Positions 7,146 to 14,762 of a stretch of DNA of 27,537 bases are shown here, piece after piece (the stretch's first letter is position 1; each line of letters starts with the position of its first letter). The DNA comes from Rhodocyclaceae bacterium UBA2271 (GTDB taxonomy: Bacteria; Pseudomonadota; Gammaproteobacteria; Burkholderiales; Rhodocyclaceae), in NCBI GenBank assembly GCA_002347405.1, contig DDXB01000002.1:1-27537 (forward strand). The letters are read 5' to 3'. The notes under the pieces are model-generated. The model saw nothing but the letters and a program-made list of their open reading frames with translations. It made no database searches and had not been told where the DNA came from. A program made the translations under genes and the position numbers.

Positions 7146-9122
7146 TTAATCAATGGTCTTACCAGACAACAGCCGCTCCTCCCCCGCTGCCACCGCCGTC
7201 GCGCCGCCCTGCAGGACCACCACGTCGCCCGCCTGCAATCGCATATCGCCTGCCAGCGCCACCTTCGGCTGCGAACGCCGTCTTACCGCCGTCACGCCAG
7301 CGCCGACTTTTGTTAGCGCCACCTCATCCAGACTGCGGCGAACTGCCCAGGCGCCTGCGTCGAGGGTGACGGCGTGCAGGCGGGGTTGCTCGGCGTCGCT
7401 CAGGTGTGCGCCGGCATCCGATGCCCCATGGAAAAAACCGCGCAGCAGCGCATAGTGCTGCTCGCGCAGGTCGCGCAGGCGGCGGATGACGCGGTGCATC
7501 GGCACGCCGACCAGCGCCAGCGCATGGGTGGCGAGCATCACCGAGGATTCGAGCGCCTCGGGCACGACCTCGGCCACACCGGCCTCGAAGAGTTTTTCGG
7601 CATCGTCTTCCTCGCGCGAACGGGCGACGACGGGCAGGTCCGGACGCAGCTCGCGCACGCGCTGCACCAGGCGCAGGGTTGTCTCGATGTCGGCGAAGGT
7701 CACGATTAAGACACGGGCCCGATCGATGCCCGCCGCCTGCAGATTTTCGCGCCGCGTGCAGTCGCCCCAGGCAACCGGTTCGCCGGCATTGGCCGCCTCG
7801 CGCACCCGGTCCGGGTCGAGGTCGAGCGCCATGAAGCCGATCTGCTCGGCTTCCAGGAAGCGCGCCAGATGCTGGCCGGTCTTGCCATAGCCGCAGAGAA
7901 TGGCGTGCTTCTCGGTCGCCACGGTGCGCGCCGCAATCTGGGTGATTTGCATCGAGCGCACCATCCATTCCGCGGCGACCAGCCGCAACACGATGCGGTC
8001 GGCATACATGACGATCAAAGGCGCAATGATCATCGACAGCACCATTGCCGCCAGTAGCGGTTGCACCAGCACCGGGTCTACCAGACGGTTGTTGGAAGCG
8101 AGCACCAGCAGCACGAAGCCAAATTCACCCGCGGCGCACAGCCACAGACCGGAACGTAACGCCGTGCCCGCGCTGCTGCCCATCAGGCGCGAAACGGCAC
8201 CGACGATAGCCAGCTTGCCCAGCAACAGCAACACCAGCAGCGCCAGCACGCCAGCCAGGTCGCGCCCAATCGCCGCCACATCGAGCAGCATGCCGGTGGA
8301 AATGAAGAACAGGCCAAGCAGCACGTCGCGGAAGGGCTTGATGTCCTCCTCGACCTGATAGCGGTACTCCGTCTCCGAGATCAGCATGCCGGCGACGAAC
8401 GCGCCGAGCGCCGGCGACAGACCGGCCAGTTCGGTGACGGTGGCGAAGCCGAGCGTCACCAGCAGCACGTTGAGCATGAACAGTTCGCTCGACTTGCGGC
8501 GTGCCACCAGGCCGAACCAGGCATGCATCAGGCGCTGGCCGAAGAACAGCACCAGCGCCAGCAAGATAGCGGCTTTCACCAGCGCCCAGCCCAGCGCACC
8601 GGCAAGCACCTCGACCGGCTGTGTCAGCGCCGGAATCAGCACCAGGAGAGGCACCACGGCGAGATCCTGAAACAGCAGCACACCCATCACTTCACGACCG
8701 TGCGGGGCATCCAGTTCGCGCCGCTCGGCGAGCAGCTTGGACAGTATCGCCGTCGATGACATGGCGATTGCGCCGCCGATGGCCACGCTGGCCTGCCATG
8801 GCACGCCCCAGAATATGGCCCCCGCTCCTACCGCCACGAAGGTCAGCAGTACTTGCGCCAGGCCCAGGCCAAACACGATGCGCTTCATGGCGAACAGGCG
8901 CGGCAGCGAGAATTCGAGACCGATGGTGAACATCAGGAACACCACGCCGAATTCGGCCAGCCGGTGGGCGCTTTCAATGTCCGGCAGCACGCCGAACGCA
9001 TGCGGACCGGCCAGCGCGCCAACCAGCAAATAGCCCAGGATTGGCGGCAAGCCGATACTGCGGCAAATAGCCACCGCCATGACGGCGGCACCCAGCAACA
9101 GCAGTATCAGATATAGGGACAT
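7146..9122 (-). CDS. KefB/KefC-type monovalent cation:proton antiporter (CPA2) with RCK domain
   Basis: The protein is 658 residues. The first 380 or so form a CPA2 transporter domain with about 12-13 membrane helices; landmarks are GLPPILGYLLVGALAGP, FLMFTIGLEFSL, SSTAILSKLL and LLFQDLAVVPLL. A TrkA-N Rossmann domain begins near residue 405 (HAILCGYGKTGQHLARFLEAE), and a TrkA-C/RCK_C domain lies near the end (MRLQAGDVVVLQGG). It should exchange K+ or Na+ for H+ across the inner membrane under nucleotide-linked control. The last residues (LLSGKTID) differ from those of the displaced copy at 5940 (LLRG), showing that the 3' end arrived with the inserted downstream gene. It diverges from kdsD. 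Confidence 0.9.
   Translation of the reverse strand: MSLYLILLLLGAAVMAVAICRSIGLPPILGYLLVGALAGPHAFGVLPDIESAHRLAEFGVVFLMFTIGLEFSLPRLFAMKRIVFGLGLAQVLLTFVAVGAGAIFWGVPWQASVAIGGAIAMSSTAILSKLLAERRELDAPHGREVMGVLLFQDLAVVPLLVLIPALTQPVEVLAGALGWALVKAAILLALVLFFGQRLMHAWFGLVARRKSSELFMLNVLLVTLGFATVTELAGLSPALGAFVAGMLISETEYRYQVEEDIKPFRDVLLGLFFISTGMLLDVAAIGRDLAGVLALLVLLLLGKLAIVGAVSRLMGSSAGTALRSGLWLCAAGEFGFVLLVLASNNRLVDPVLVQPLLAAMVLSMIIAPLIVMYADRIVLRLVAAEWMVRSMQITQIAARTVATEKHAILCGYGKTGQHLARFLEAEQIGFMALDLDPDRVREAANAGEPVAWGDCTRRENLQAAGIDRARVLIVTFADIETTLRLVQRVRELRPDLPVVARSREEDDAEKLFEAGVAEVVPEALESSVMLATHALALVGVPMHRVIRRLRDLREQHYALLRGFFHGASDAGAHLSDAEQPRLHAVTLDAGAWAVRRSLDEVALTKVGAGVTAVRRRSQPKVALAGDMRLQAGDVVVLQGGATAVAAGEERLLSGKTID
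7288..7312 (+). repeat. Repeat-like sequence R4 within the antiporter 3' end
   Basis: The sequence contains GCCAGCGCCGACTTTTG and matches the dispersed repeat except at one or two bases. It encodes antiporter residues about 604-612 (TKVGAGVTA). It is the upstream partner of R3; together they frame the nucleotidyltransferase cassette. Confidence 0.5.
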
Positions 9123-9153
9123 GGTTCGCGTATCAGCCCGGCCGGGGGTGGGT

Positions 9154-9162
9154 TGCTATAAT
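9154..9162 (+). promoter_or_regulatory. Extended -10 promoter for kdsD
   Basis: TATAAT at 9157-9162 is preceded by TG one base away, an extended -10 element. No good -35 is visible at 17 bp, consistent with the extended -10 type. It lies about 60 bp upstream of the kdsD ATG at 9222, in the gap between the divergent antiporter and kdsD genes. Confidence 0.6.
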
Positions 9163-9221
9163 TTGCCCAAATCATAACCGCCCAATCGCGCAACTTGCGC
9201 GAGTTTGGATCATCCCGCCCA

Positions 9222-10205
9222 ATGACAATCTCTCCCGCAGCAGAACGCACCATTGCCCTCGCGCGCCGCGTGCTCGCCATCGAGGCCGATGCGGTGTTGA
9301 AGATTTCCGCGCAGCTGGACGATGCTTTCGCCAGCGCGGTAGCGCTGATTCTCGCCAGCCGCGGTCGCGTCATTGTCAGCGGCATCGGCAAGTCGGGCCA
9401 CATCGCGCGCAAGATTGCCGCCACCATGGCGAGCACGGGAACACCGGCCTATTTTGTCCATGCCGGCGAAGCCGTGCATGGCGATCTGGGCATGATCACC
9501 CGCGAGGACGTGCTGATTGCGCTGTCGAATTCCGGCGAGAACAATGAACTGCTGACCATCGTGCCGCTGGTGAAACGCCAGGGCGGGCATCTGATCGCCA
9601 TGACCGGCAACCCCGCTTCCACGCTGGCGCGCGAAGCCGACATCCACCTTGACGCCCATGTCGATGAAGAGGCCTGCCCGCTCAATCTTGCCCCCACCGC
9701 CAGCACAACGGTAGCGCTGGCCCTTGGCGATGCGCTGGCGGTCGCCCTGCTCGACGCACGCGGATTTTCAGCCACCGACTTCGCCCGCTCGCATCCCGGT
9801 GGCGCGCTGGGCCGCAAACTGCTGACCCATGTCCGCGACGTGATGCAGCCTGCCGCAAGTGTCGCCGTAGTTGATGAATCGACCGACGTGCCAACCGCTC
9901 TTGGCGCGATCTCGAAGGGCGGCATGGGCATGACCGCCGTACTCGATTCCGCTGGCCGGTTGACTGGCATCTTTACCGATGGCGATTTGCGCCGCGCCCT
10001 GCAGAAGCTGGGCGATCTGCGTCAGGTTCCGGTGGGCGAGATCATGAGCCACCATCCGCGCACCATTCCCCCGGACCGCTTGGCTGTCGAAGCGGTCGAG
10101 ATGATGGAGCGCCTCAAGCTGAACCAGTTACTGGTGACTGACGACAACGGACAACTGCTCGGCGCCCTCAACATGCACGACCTTTTCCGTGCGCAGGTGG
10201 TGTGA
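9222..10205 (+). CDS. kdsD: D-arabinose 5-phosphate isomerase
   Basis: The enzyme interconverts ribulose 5-phosphate and arabinose 5-phosphate, the first step of KDO synthesis for lipopolysaccharide, in the cytoplasm. The protein is 327 residues: a SIS sugar-isomerase domain (GIGKSGHIARKIAATMASTG, ALSNSGENNEL, the conserved RSHPGGALGR) and then two CBS domains (from VRDVMQ and from VGEIMSHHPRTIPP). Length and layout match KdsD/KpsF. ATG 9222 is preferred over the upstream TTG at 9195 because family members start just before the AERTIALARRVL helix. It is the first gene of the lipopolysaccharide cluster, but two REP-like units separate it from kdsC. Confidence 0.95.
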   Translation: MTISPAAERTIALARRVLAIEADAVLKISAQLDDAFASAVALILASRGRVIVSGIGKSGHIARKIAATMASTGTPAYFVHAGEAVHGDLGMITREDVLIALSNSGENNELLTIVPLVKRQGGHLIAMTGNPASTLAREADIHLDAHVDEEACPLNLAPTASTTVALALGDALAVALLDARGFSATDFARSHPGGALGRKLLTHVRDVMQPAASVAVVDESTDVPTALGAISKGGMGMTAVLDSAGRLTGIFTDGDLRRALQKLGDLRQVPVGEIMSHHPRTIPPDRLAVEAVEMMERLKLNQLLVTDDNGQLLGALNMHDLFRAQVV

Positions 10206-10210
10206 AAATT

Positions 10211-10323
10211 GCCCCCCACGCTCGCCTCAGTTGCCAAAAACCCGGCTCGCTGCCCCCCATGAAATCACCCGAAGCGGTGACCGGGGGGCGCATGCCTCCT
10301 TGGGGCGGCCCGGCGGAGGCATT
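10211..10323. repeat. REP-like element, unit 1 (kdsD-kdsC spacer)
   Basis: The unit starts with GCCCCCCACGCTCGC and ends in a palindromic block with GCCTCC and GGAGGC arms around TTGGGGCGGCCCGGC (10294-10320). It begins 5 nt after the kdsD stop. Unit 2 (10331-10410) is a shorter copy of the same layout. Unit 1 has extra internal bases (about 10226-10239 and 10259-10282). Confidence 0.8.
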
Positions 10324-10330
10324 GTTAATC

Positions 10331-10410
10331 GCCCCCCACGCTCGCAAACCCGGCTCGCTGCCCCCCACGGGGGGGCGCATGCCTCCTTGGGGCGGCCCGG
10401 CGGAGGCATG
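10331..10410. repeat. REP-like element, unit 2, supplying the kdsC ribosome-binding site
   Basis: This is a tandem copy of unit 1 with the same GCCCCCCACGCTCGC start and the palindromic block at 10381-10407. Its terminal GGAGG (10402-10406) lies 4 nt before ATG 10411, so the repeat itself appears to provide the Shine-Dalgarno sequence for kdsC. Confidence 0.75.
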
Positions 10411-10935
10411 ATGCCCGCTATCGAACAAGCTGCCGGAATTCGTTTGATGGGCTTCGATGTCGACGGGGTCATGACCGACGGTCGCCTGTATTTCGGACCC
10501 GAAGGCGATTTCTGCAAGGCCTTTTTCAGCCGTGACGGACTGGGCATCAAGTTGCTGGCGAAGTCGGGCGTCAGGATCGCCATCATCACCGGGCGCGATT
10601 CGCCCATCGTCACGCGCCGTGCCGCCAACCTCGGCATCGAACTGGTCCGCCAGGGCGTCGAAGACAAACGCACGGCCATGGCGGAATTGCTGGCGCGCGA
10701 GAAACTTGATTTCGCGCAGTGCGGCTACATGGGTGACGACCTGATCGATCTGCCCGTCCTGCGCGCCTGCGGCTTTGCCGCCTGCGTGCCGGATGCCCAT
10801 GCGCTGGTGCGCCAGCACGCCGACTATGTCGCGCGTGCGCCGGCGGGGGCCGGCGCCGTTCGCGAAGTCTGTGAAATGATCCTGCGCGCGCAGGGTAACT
10901 GGGATCGCGTCATGGCGCCGTATCTGACGGACTGA
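10411..10935 (+). CDS. kdsC: 3-deoxy-D-manno-octulosonate 8-phosphate phosphatase
   Basis: This HAD-family phosphatase removes the phosphate from KDO-8-P to give KDO for lipid A core assembly. The N-terminal MGFDVDGVMTDGRL has the two catalytic aspartates; IAIITGRDSPIV is motif II, and GYMGDDLIDLPVL holds the Mg2+-binding aspartates. The protein is 174 residues, the usual length for tetrameric KdsC. The frame is open further upstream to 10189, but that part is REP-like sequence, so ATG 10411 (or the adjacent ATG 10408) is chosen, with GGAGG just upstream. lptC follows after 12 nt. Confidence 0.93.
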   Translation: MPAIEQAAGIRLMGFDVDGVMTDGRLYFGPEGDFCKAFFSRDGLGIKLLAKSGVRIAIITGRDSPIVTRRAANLGIELVRQGVEDKRTAMAELLAREKLDFAQCGYMGDDLIDLPVLRACGFAACVPDAHALVRQHADYVARAPAGAGAVREVCEMILRAQGNWDRVMAPYLTD

Positions 10936-10947
10936 CGCACAATCCAA

Positions 10948-11655
10948 ATGTCATCACGCTCCAACCTGACGACCACCCTGTTTCCGTTGATCATTGTCGG
11001 CCTGCTGGCCGGCATGACCTTCTGGCTGGAACATACATCGCGGCCACCTTCCGCCACCAACGATGGCAAGTCGCGCCACGATCCGGATTTCATCGTTGAG
11101 AATTTCGAGGTACGCCGTTTCGATCCCGACGGCGCGCTTCAGCACACCCTGCGTGCCGAAGCCATGCATCATTATCCGGATGACGACAGCACCGTCATCC
11201 GTGCACCGAATCTAACCTACCACCGTCAGCCGCCCACCTTCGTCACCGCCCGTGAAGCCCGCCTCGACGGCGAAGGCAAGCATGTGCAATTGATCGACGA
11301 CGTGCGGGTCGCGCGCGGCGGACTGGGCGACAAACCTGACACGGTGTTGACGACCGCACGCCTTGATGCCTTCCCGGATGACGAGCTTGCCACCACCACC
11401 GTGCCGGTCACCATCGTGCAGGGACAGTCCAACATCAGCGGCGACGGTGGATTGAGCGCCAATAACAAAACGTCCATTTACGTCCTCGAGGGGCCCGTTT
11501 ATGGCATATTTAATCGTGCTGCCGGCAAGGCCCCGGCGACCACCGAAGCAGCAGCATTAGCCAAGCCTGAGGTGAAACCGAAACCCAAGGCAAAACCCAG
11601 GTCACAACCGCAGCCCAAGCCCAAACCAACATCCAAACCCAAACCTGATCGCTGA
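10948..11655 (+). CDS. lptC: LPS export ABC transporter periplasmic protein LptC, with Lys/Pro-rich tail
   Basis: LptC bridges the LptBFG transporter and LptA during lipopolysaccharide transport across the periplasm. The protein has one N-terminal membrane anchor (residues about 10-27, LFPLIIVGLLAGMTFWL) and an LptC beta-jellyroll domain with FEVRRFDPDGALQHTLRAEAMHHYPDDD. Usual LptC proteins are about 190 residues; this one is 235. The extra is a C-terminal tail (from about residue 195) rich in KPKPK/QPKPK repeats. The tail is periplasmic and strongly basic. The stop is 1 nt before the lptA start. Confidence 0.88.
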   Translation: MSSRSNLTTTLFPLIIVGLLAGMTFWLEHTSRPPSATNDGKSRHDPDFIVENFEVRRFDPDGALQHTLRAEAMHHYPDDDSTVIRAPNLTYHRQPPTFVTAREARLDGEGKHVQLIDDVRVARGGLGDKPDTVLTTARLDAFPDDELATTTVPVTIVQGQSNISGDGGLSANNKTSIYVLEGPVYGIFNRAAGKAPATTEAAALAKPEVKPKPKAKPRSQPQPKPKPTSKPKPDR

Positions 11656-11656
11656 C

Positions 11657-12226
11657 ATGACTACCACTGCGCGTCCCCTGCTTGTTTTGATTGCCTGTGC
11701 CTCACTTGGCTCTGGCCCTGCCCTTGCCGAACGCGCCGACCGGGAAAAGCCCGTTCATCTTGAAGCGTCGCGCGTCACGGTCGACGATGTCAAACGTGTC
11801 CATGTATTCGAGGGTAATGTCGTTCTGACCCAGGGCTCGCTGGTCATTCGCACCGCCAAACTGGTCGTCACCCAGGATGCCGAAGGATTCCAGAAGGGCA
11901 TCGCCACAGGTGGCGTCAATGGCCTGGCCCGTTTCAGGCAAAAACGCGAAGGCAAGGATGAATATGTGGATGGCGAGGCGGAGCGCATCGAATACGATTC
12001 GCGCGCCGAAAAAGCCGAATTTTTCACCCGCGCCTATATCAAGAGCGGTGTCGATGAGGTGCGCGGCCACTACATTTCCTACGATGGCAAGACCGAGCAA
12101 TACCTGGTGACTTCTGCCCCTGGCGCCGGCCCGGCCAGCGAACCGGGACGCGTGACGGCCATCATCCAGCCCAAAAAATCGAAATCCGTTACCGCTCCAG
12201 GCGCCACACCGGCTCCCGCCAACTGA
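11657..12226 (+). CDS. lptA: Lipopolysaccharide transport periplasmic protein LptA
   Basis: LptA forms the periplasmic bridge that carries lipopolysaccharide from LptC to LptD. The protein is 189 residues with a signal peptide cut near ALA|ER (residue 24). The OstA/LptA domain shows HLEASRVTVDDVKRVHVFEGNVVLTQGSLVIRTAKLVV and the later EYDSRAEKAEFFTRAYIKSGVDEVRGHYISYDGKTEQY. The C-terminus is a short Lys/Pro/Ala extension. It follows lptC after one nucleotide. In many betaproteobacteria lptB and rpoN come next; here an enoyl-CoA hydratase follows. Confidence 0.92.
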   Translation: MTTTARPLLVLIACASLGSGPALAERADREKPVHLEASRVTVDDVKRVHVFEGNVVLTQGSLVIRTAKLVVTQDAEGFQKGIATGGVNGLARFRQKREGKDEYVDGEAERIEYDSRAEKAEFFTRAYIKSGVDEVRGHYISYDGKTEQYLVTSAPGAGPASEPGRVTAIIQPKKSKSVTAPGATPAPAN

Positions 12227-12233
12227 CGACATC

Positions 12234-13010
12234 ATGCCCACCGAGCACATTCTTATCGAAGTCCGCGACCACGTCGGACTGATCACGCTGAACCGTCCGC
12301 AGGCGATGAATGCGCTCAACGACGCCCTGATGGATGAACTCGCCGCCGCGCTCGATACCTTCGAGGCCGATGACGGCATTGGCTGCATCGTCATCGCCGG
12401 TTCGGCCAAGGCCTTCGCCGCCGGCGCCGACATCGCGGCAATGAAGGACTTGAGCTACATCGACGCCTACCGAGCCAACTTCATCAGCCGCAACTGGGAA
12501 CGCCTCGCCCACTGCCGCAAGCCGGTCATCGCGGCCGTGGCAGGCTTCGCCCTGGGCGGCGGCTGTGAACTTGCCATGATGTGCGACTTCATCATCGCGG
12601 CCGAAAACGCCCGCTTCGGCCAGCCCGAAATCAAGCTCGGCATCGTGCCCGGTTTTGGTGGCACGCAACGCCTGCCGCGCGCCATTGGCAAGGCCAAAGC
12701 GATGGAAATGTGCCTGACCGGCCGCCTGATGGACGCTGCCGAGGCCGAGAAGAGCGGTCTGGTCGCCCGTGTCGTGCCCACGGAAAAACTGCTTGATGAA
12801 GCGCTGGCTACGGCAGCGGTCGTCGCCGGCTATTCACTGCCGGTCGCCATGATGGTCAAGGAGGCCGTGAATCGCGCCTATGAATCGCCACTGGCCGAGG
12901 GCCTGCTGTTCGAACGGCGCAGCTTCCATGCCAATTTTTCCCTTGCAGACCAGAAAGAAGGGATGTCCGCCTTCCTCGAAAAGCGCCCAGCAGTATTCAA
13001 GAACAGCTGA
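12234..13010 (+). CDS. Enoyl-CoA hydratase (crotonase family)
   Basis: The protein is 258 residues. Crotonase features are NRPQAMNALN near the N-terminus, the oxyanion-hole segment AGADIAAM, GFALGGGCELAM with catalytic Glu112, and GQPEIKLGIVPGFGGTQRL with catalytic Glu132. Both glutamates being present indicates a true hydratase, adding water to trans-2-enoyl-CoA, as in beta-oxidation or phenylacetate breakdown (PaaF/EchA-like). It starts 7 nt after lptA and may be co-transcribed with it, although the pathways are unrelated. The physiological substrate cannot be read from sequence. Confidence 0.93.
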   Translation: MPTEHILIEVRDHVGLITLNRPQAMNALNDALMDELAAALDTFEADDGIGCIVIAGSAKAFAAGADIAAMKDLSYIDAYRANFISRNWERLAHCRKPVIAAVAGFALGGGCELAMMCDFIIAAENARFGQPEIKLGIVPGFGGTQRLPRAIGKAKAMEMCLTGRLMDAAEAEKSGLVARVVPTEKLLDEALATAAVVAGYSLPVAMMVKEAVNRAYESPLAEGLLFERRSFHANFSLADQKEGMSAFLEKRPAVFKNS

Positions 13011-13065
13011 GGCCGGCTGACTGACGCCAAAACAACACCGGTCGCACTGCGCTGCCGATCAATAC

Positions 13066-13248
13066 TTGCAATGCAGCATTATCAGCGGATAATGACGTTT
13101 GATGTTACGTAATCAAAGCCATTCTTATCTGATAACCAATTGATTATTTTATATTTAAACTCCTAAAAGAAAATATTTGCTGCATTGCACAATAAATCGC
13201 TTGACTTCAGCGCTTCAGCCCCTATAATTTGATCCATGCTGCACTGCA
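13066..13248. promoter_or_regulatory. Three PhaR-like TGCTGCAYTGCA sites and two palindromes upstream of the phasin
   Basis: The same motif occurs at 13066-13078 (reverse orientation, TTGCAATGCAGCA), 13178-13189 (TGCTGCATTGCA) and 13237-13248 (TGCTGCACTGCA), the last just downstream of the -10 box. PhaR, the polyhydroxyalkanoate-responsive repressor, is known to bind TGC-rich sites of this kind before phasin genes. Also present are a 7-bp hairpin (13077-13094, CATTATC and GATAATG) and an imperfect palindrome around TTACGTAA (13098-13117). The rest of the 305-bp gap is AT-rich without a gene. Confidence 0.55.
13201..13228 (+). promoter_or_regulatory. Sigma-70 promoter of the phasin gene
   Basis: TTGACT (13201-13206) and TATAAT (13223-13228) are separated by 16 bp. 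Transcription would start near 13235, giving an mRNA leader of about 80 nt. AGGAG at about 13305-13309 precedes the ATG at 13316. Confidence 0.8.
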
Positions 13249-13315
13249 ACACGGATACACAGATTGCTGAAGCCAACCCCGATTTATCAAGAACTTTCAA
13301 ATTTAGGAGATCGCC

Positions 13316-13873
13316 ATGTACACGACCCCCGAACAACTCGCCGGCGCCAATAAAGCCAGCGTCGAAACCCTGCTGACCATCGCCAACACCGCGTTTGCCA
13401 GCGCCGAGCGCCTTGCCGCCCTGAACCTGAACGCCGCCCGCATGCTGCTGGAAGACAGCGTTAACAACGCCAAGTCGATGATGGCCGTGCGTGACGTGCA
13501 GGACCTGATGGGCATGCAGACCGCCCTGGCTCAGCCGATGTTCGAAAAAGCCGTTGCCTACTCGCGCAGCGTCTATGAAATCGCCACCCAGTCACAAGGC
13601 GAGTTCACCAAGATTCTTGACAGCCAGTATGTCGAGATGAACAAGAATGTCAGCTCCGCTCTGGACAAGGCCGTCAAAGGCGCGCCCGCCGGCTCCGACG
13701 TCGCTGTCGCCGCTGTCAAGTCCGCCATCGCCGCTGCCAACTCCGCTTACGAAACCATGAACAAGGCTGCCAAGCAGGTCGCCGAAATGACCGAAGCGAA
13801 CGTTGCAGCCGCCACCAGCGCAACCGTCAAGGCCGTGGGCGCAGCTGCTCACAAAGCCAAGAAGGCCGCCTGA
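13316..13873 (+). CDS. phaP: Phasin (polyhydroxyalkanoate granule-associated protein)
   Basis: The protein is 185 residues, almost entirely amphipathic helix, matching the phasin family: YTTPEQLAGANKASVETLLTIANTAF, LNLNAARMLLEDSVNNAKSMMAVRDVQDLMGMQTAL and a long Ala/Lys-rich C-terminal helix (AAKQVAEMTEANVAAATSATVKAVGAAAHKAKKAA). Phasins coat polyhydroxyalkanoate granules in the cytoplasm and control their size and number. The gene has its own sigma-70 promoter, an AGGAG ribosome-binding site and a strong terminator, and the upstream PhaR-like motifs suggest repression when no polymer is present. It is an independent transcription unit. Confidence 0.93.
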   Translation: MYTTPEQLAGANKASVETLLTIANTAFASAERLAALNLNAARMLLEDSVNNAKSMMAVRDVQDLMGMQTALAQPMFEKAVAYSRSVYEIATQSQGEFTKILDSQYVEMNKNVSSALDKAVKGAPAGSDVAVAAVKSAIAAANSAYETMNKAAKQVAEMTEANVAAATSATVKAVGAAAHKAKKAA

Positions 13874-13921
13874 TCAAGTAACAGTATTGTCTCCTCCTCC
13901 GGTTCCGCAATGGAACCGTTT

Positions 13922-13951
13922 AAGCCCCGGCCTTCGGTCGGGGCTTTTTTT
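13922..13951 (+). terminator. Intrinsic terminator of the phasin gene
   Basis: AAGCCCCGGCC and GGTCGGGGCTT form a stem around a stable TTCG loop, followed by a run of seven T. Confidence 0.9.
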
Positions 13952-13980
13952 CGCTGTCTGTTGGCGGCGAGTTGGCTTGC

Positions 13981-14004
13981 GCCGTCCTGCCAGCGCCGAC
14001 TTTC
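13981..14004 (+). repeat. Dispersed short repeat, copy R5
   Basis: The core GCCAGCGCCGACTTTC matches the commonest version exactly. It lies just beyond the phasin terminator, before the 3' end of the convergent gene at 14098. The remaining bases 14005-14097 hold no gene I can support. Confidence 0.75.
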
Positions 14005-14097
14005 TACTTCGGATCGAAGCTGTGTCCAAGTTGCGCCATCGCCACTTTGTCGGTGGACATTGCCGGAACACGAATGCCAGGTCGGAAATAGTCCGAT

Positions 14098-14589
14098 TTA
14101 GCCGCGCCGGCTACGCTCCATTTTCTCCGTCCGCTCGGGACGTTCTGCACGCTCCGTCCGCTCGGGACGTTCAGCGCGTTCGACACGCTCGGCACGACGA
14201 TCTTCGCGCCGCACGACGTCAGCAACGGCGCTGTCATCACCGACGCGCGCTTCGATACGCGCCTGCTTGGTGTCAAGTTGAACGAGCTTGCGCTCGAATT
14301 GCGCCTCAATCTTCTCGCGCTGCGGACCATCGGCTGGCAAACCAGCCAGCACACGCTCGCGTTGCACTTCACGTTGGGCGCGCTGAAGTTCCAGTTTGGC
14401 CAGCTTCGCCTCAAGGGTATCGTTGGGTCCGATTCGGCCTGAAACGCCCGGCCGAGTGTTGTCGATGCTACCGTCGCCACGCAACTTGACGCCATTGACG
14501 AAGTCGTCGGAAACGCTCTGGGCATTGGCCACGCCGGTACCGATAAAGACGCTGGCGAGCAAAACGGCAAGGATTCGATTGGTTTTCTT
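14098..14589 (-). CDS. Small exported protein with Arg/Glu/Pro tail; apparent start codon is AAG
   Basis: The frame encodes a clear signal peptide (KTNRILAVLLASVFIGTGVANA|QS), then a charged helical region (ELQRAQREVQRERVL, IEAQFERKLVQLDTKQARIEARVGDD), and a tail of ERAERPERTERAERPERTEKMER type. No family is recognised. Where ATG is expected, 7 nt after GGAG, the codon at 14589-14587 is AAG. The only standard alternative downstream is TTG at 14562, which would shorten the signal peptide and has no good ribosome-binding site. The gene may therefore be start-lost, or a base may be misread. It diverges from the DUF6502 gene and shares its tail type with two other exported proteins nearby. Confidence 0.6.
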   Translation of the reverse strand, partial: KKTNRILAVLLASVFIGTGVANAQSVSDDFVNGVKLRGDGSIDNTRPGVSGRIGPNDTLEAKLAKLELQRAQREVQRERVLAGLPADGPQREKIEAQFERKLVQLDTKQARIEARVGDDSAVADVVRREDRRAERVERAERPERTERAERPERTEKMERSRRG

Positions 14590-14762
14590 TTTGTTTCTCC
14601 AATTCAGTAATAAAGGTTATGTGGCCCGCCCCTCTTACGTGGGATTTTTTCCCTCGTTGAACAAACTCTAGGGATGTCGATTTCTGTTGTCAAGTTGTTT
14701 GTGGAATATTTTCCCACGTGCTATGCTGGCAGCAATATCTTTACTACCGAATTCGCCTTACC

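Noticed and set aside
10189..10410. Upstream extension of the kdsC frame
   Set aside because: The 74 extra residues are translated REP-like sequence and the family starts just before the MGFDVDGVMTDG motif.
14004..14570. Minus-strand frame of 188 residues covering the small exported protein gene and running to R5
   Set aside because: Its N-terminus lacks a convincing signal peptide and the overlapping frame (14098-14589) has one plus the repeat tail. The end (MAQLGHSFDPK) looks protein-like, but I could not support it.
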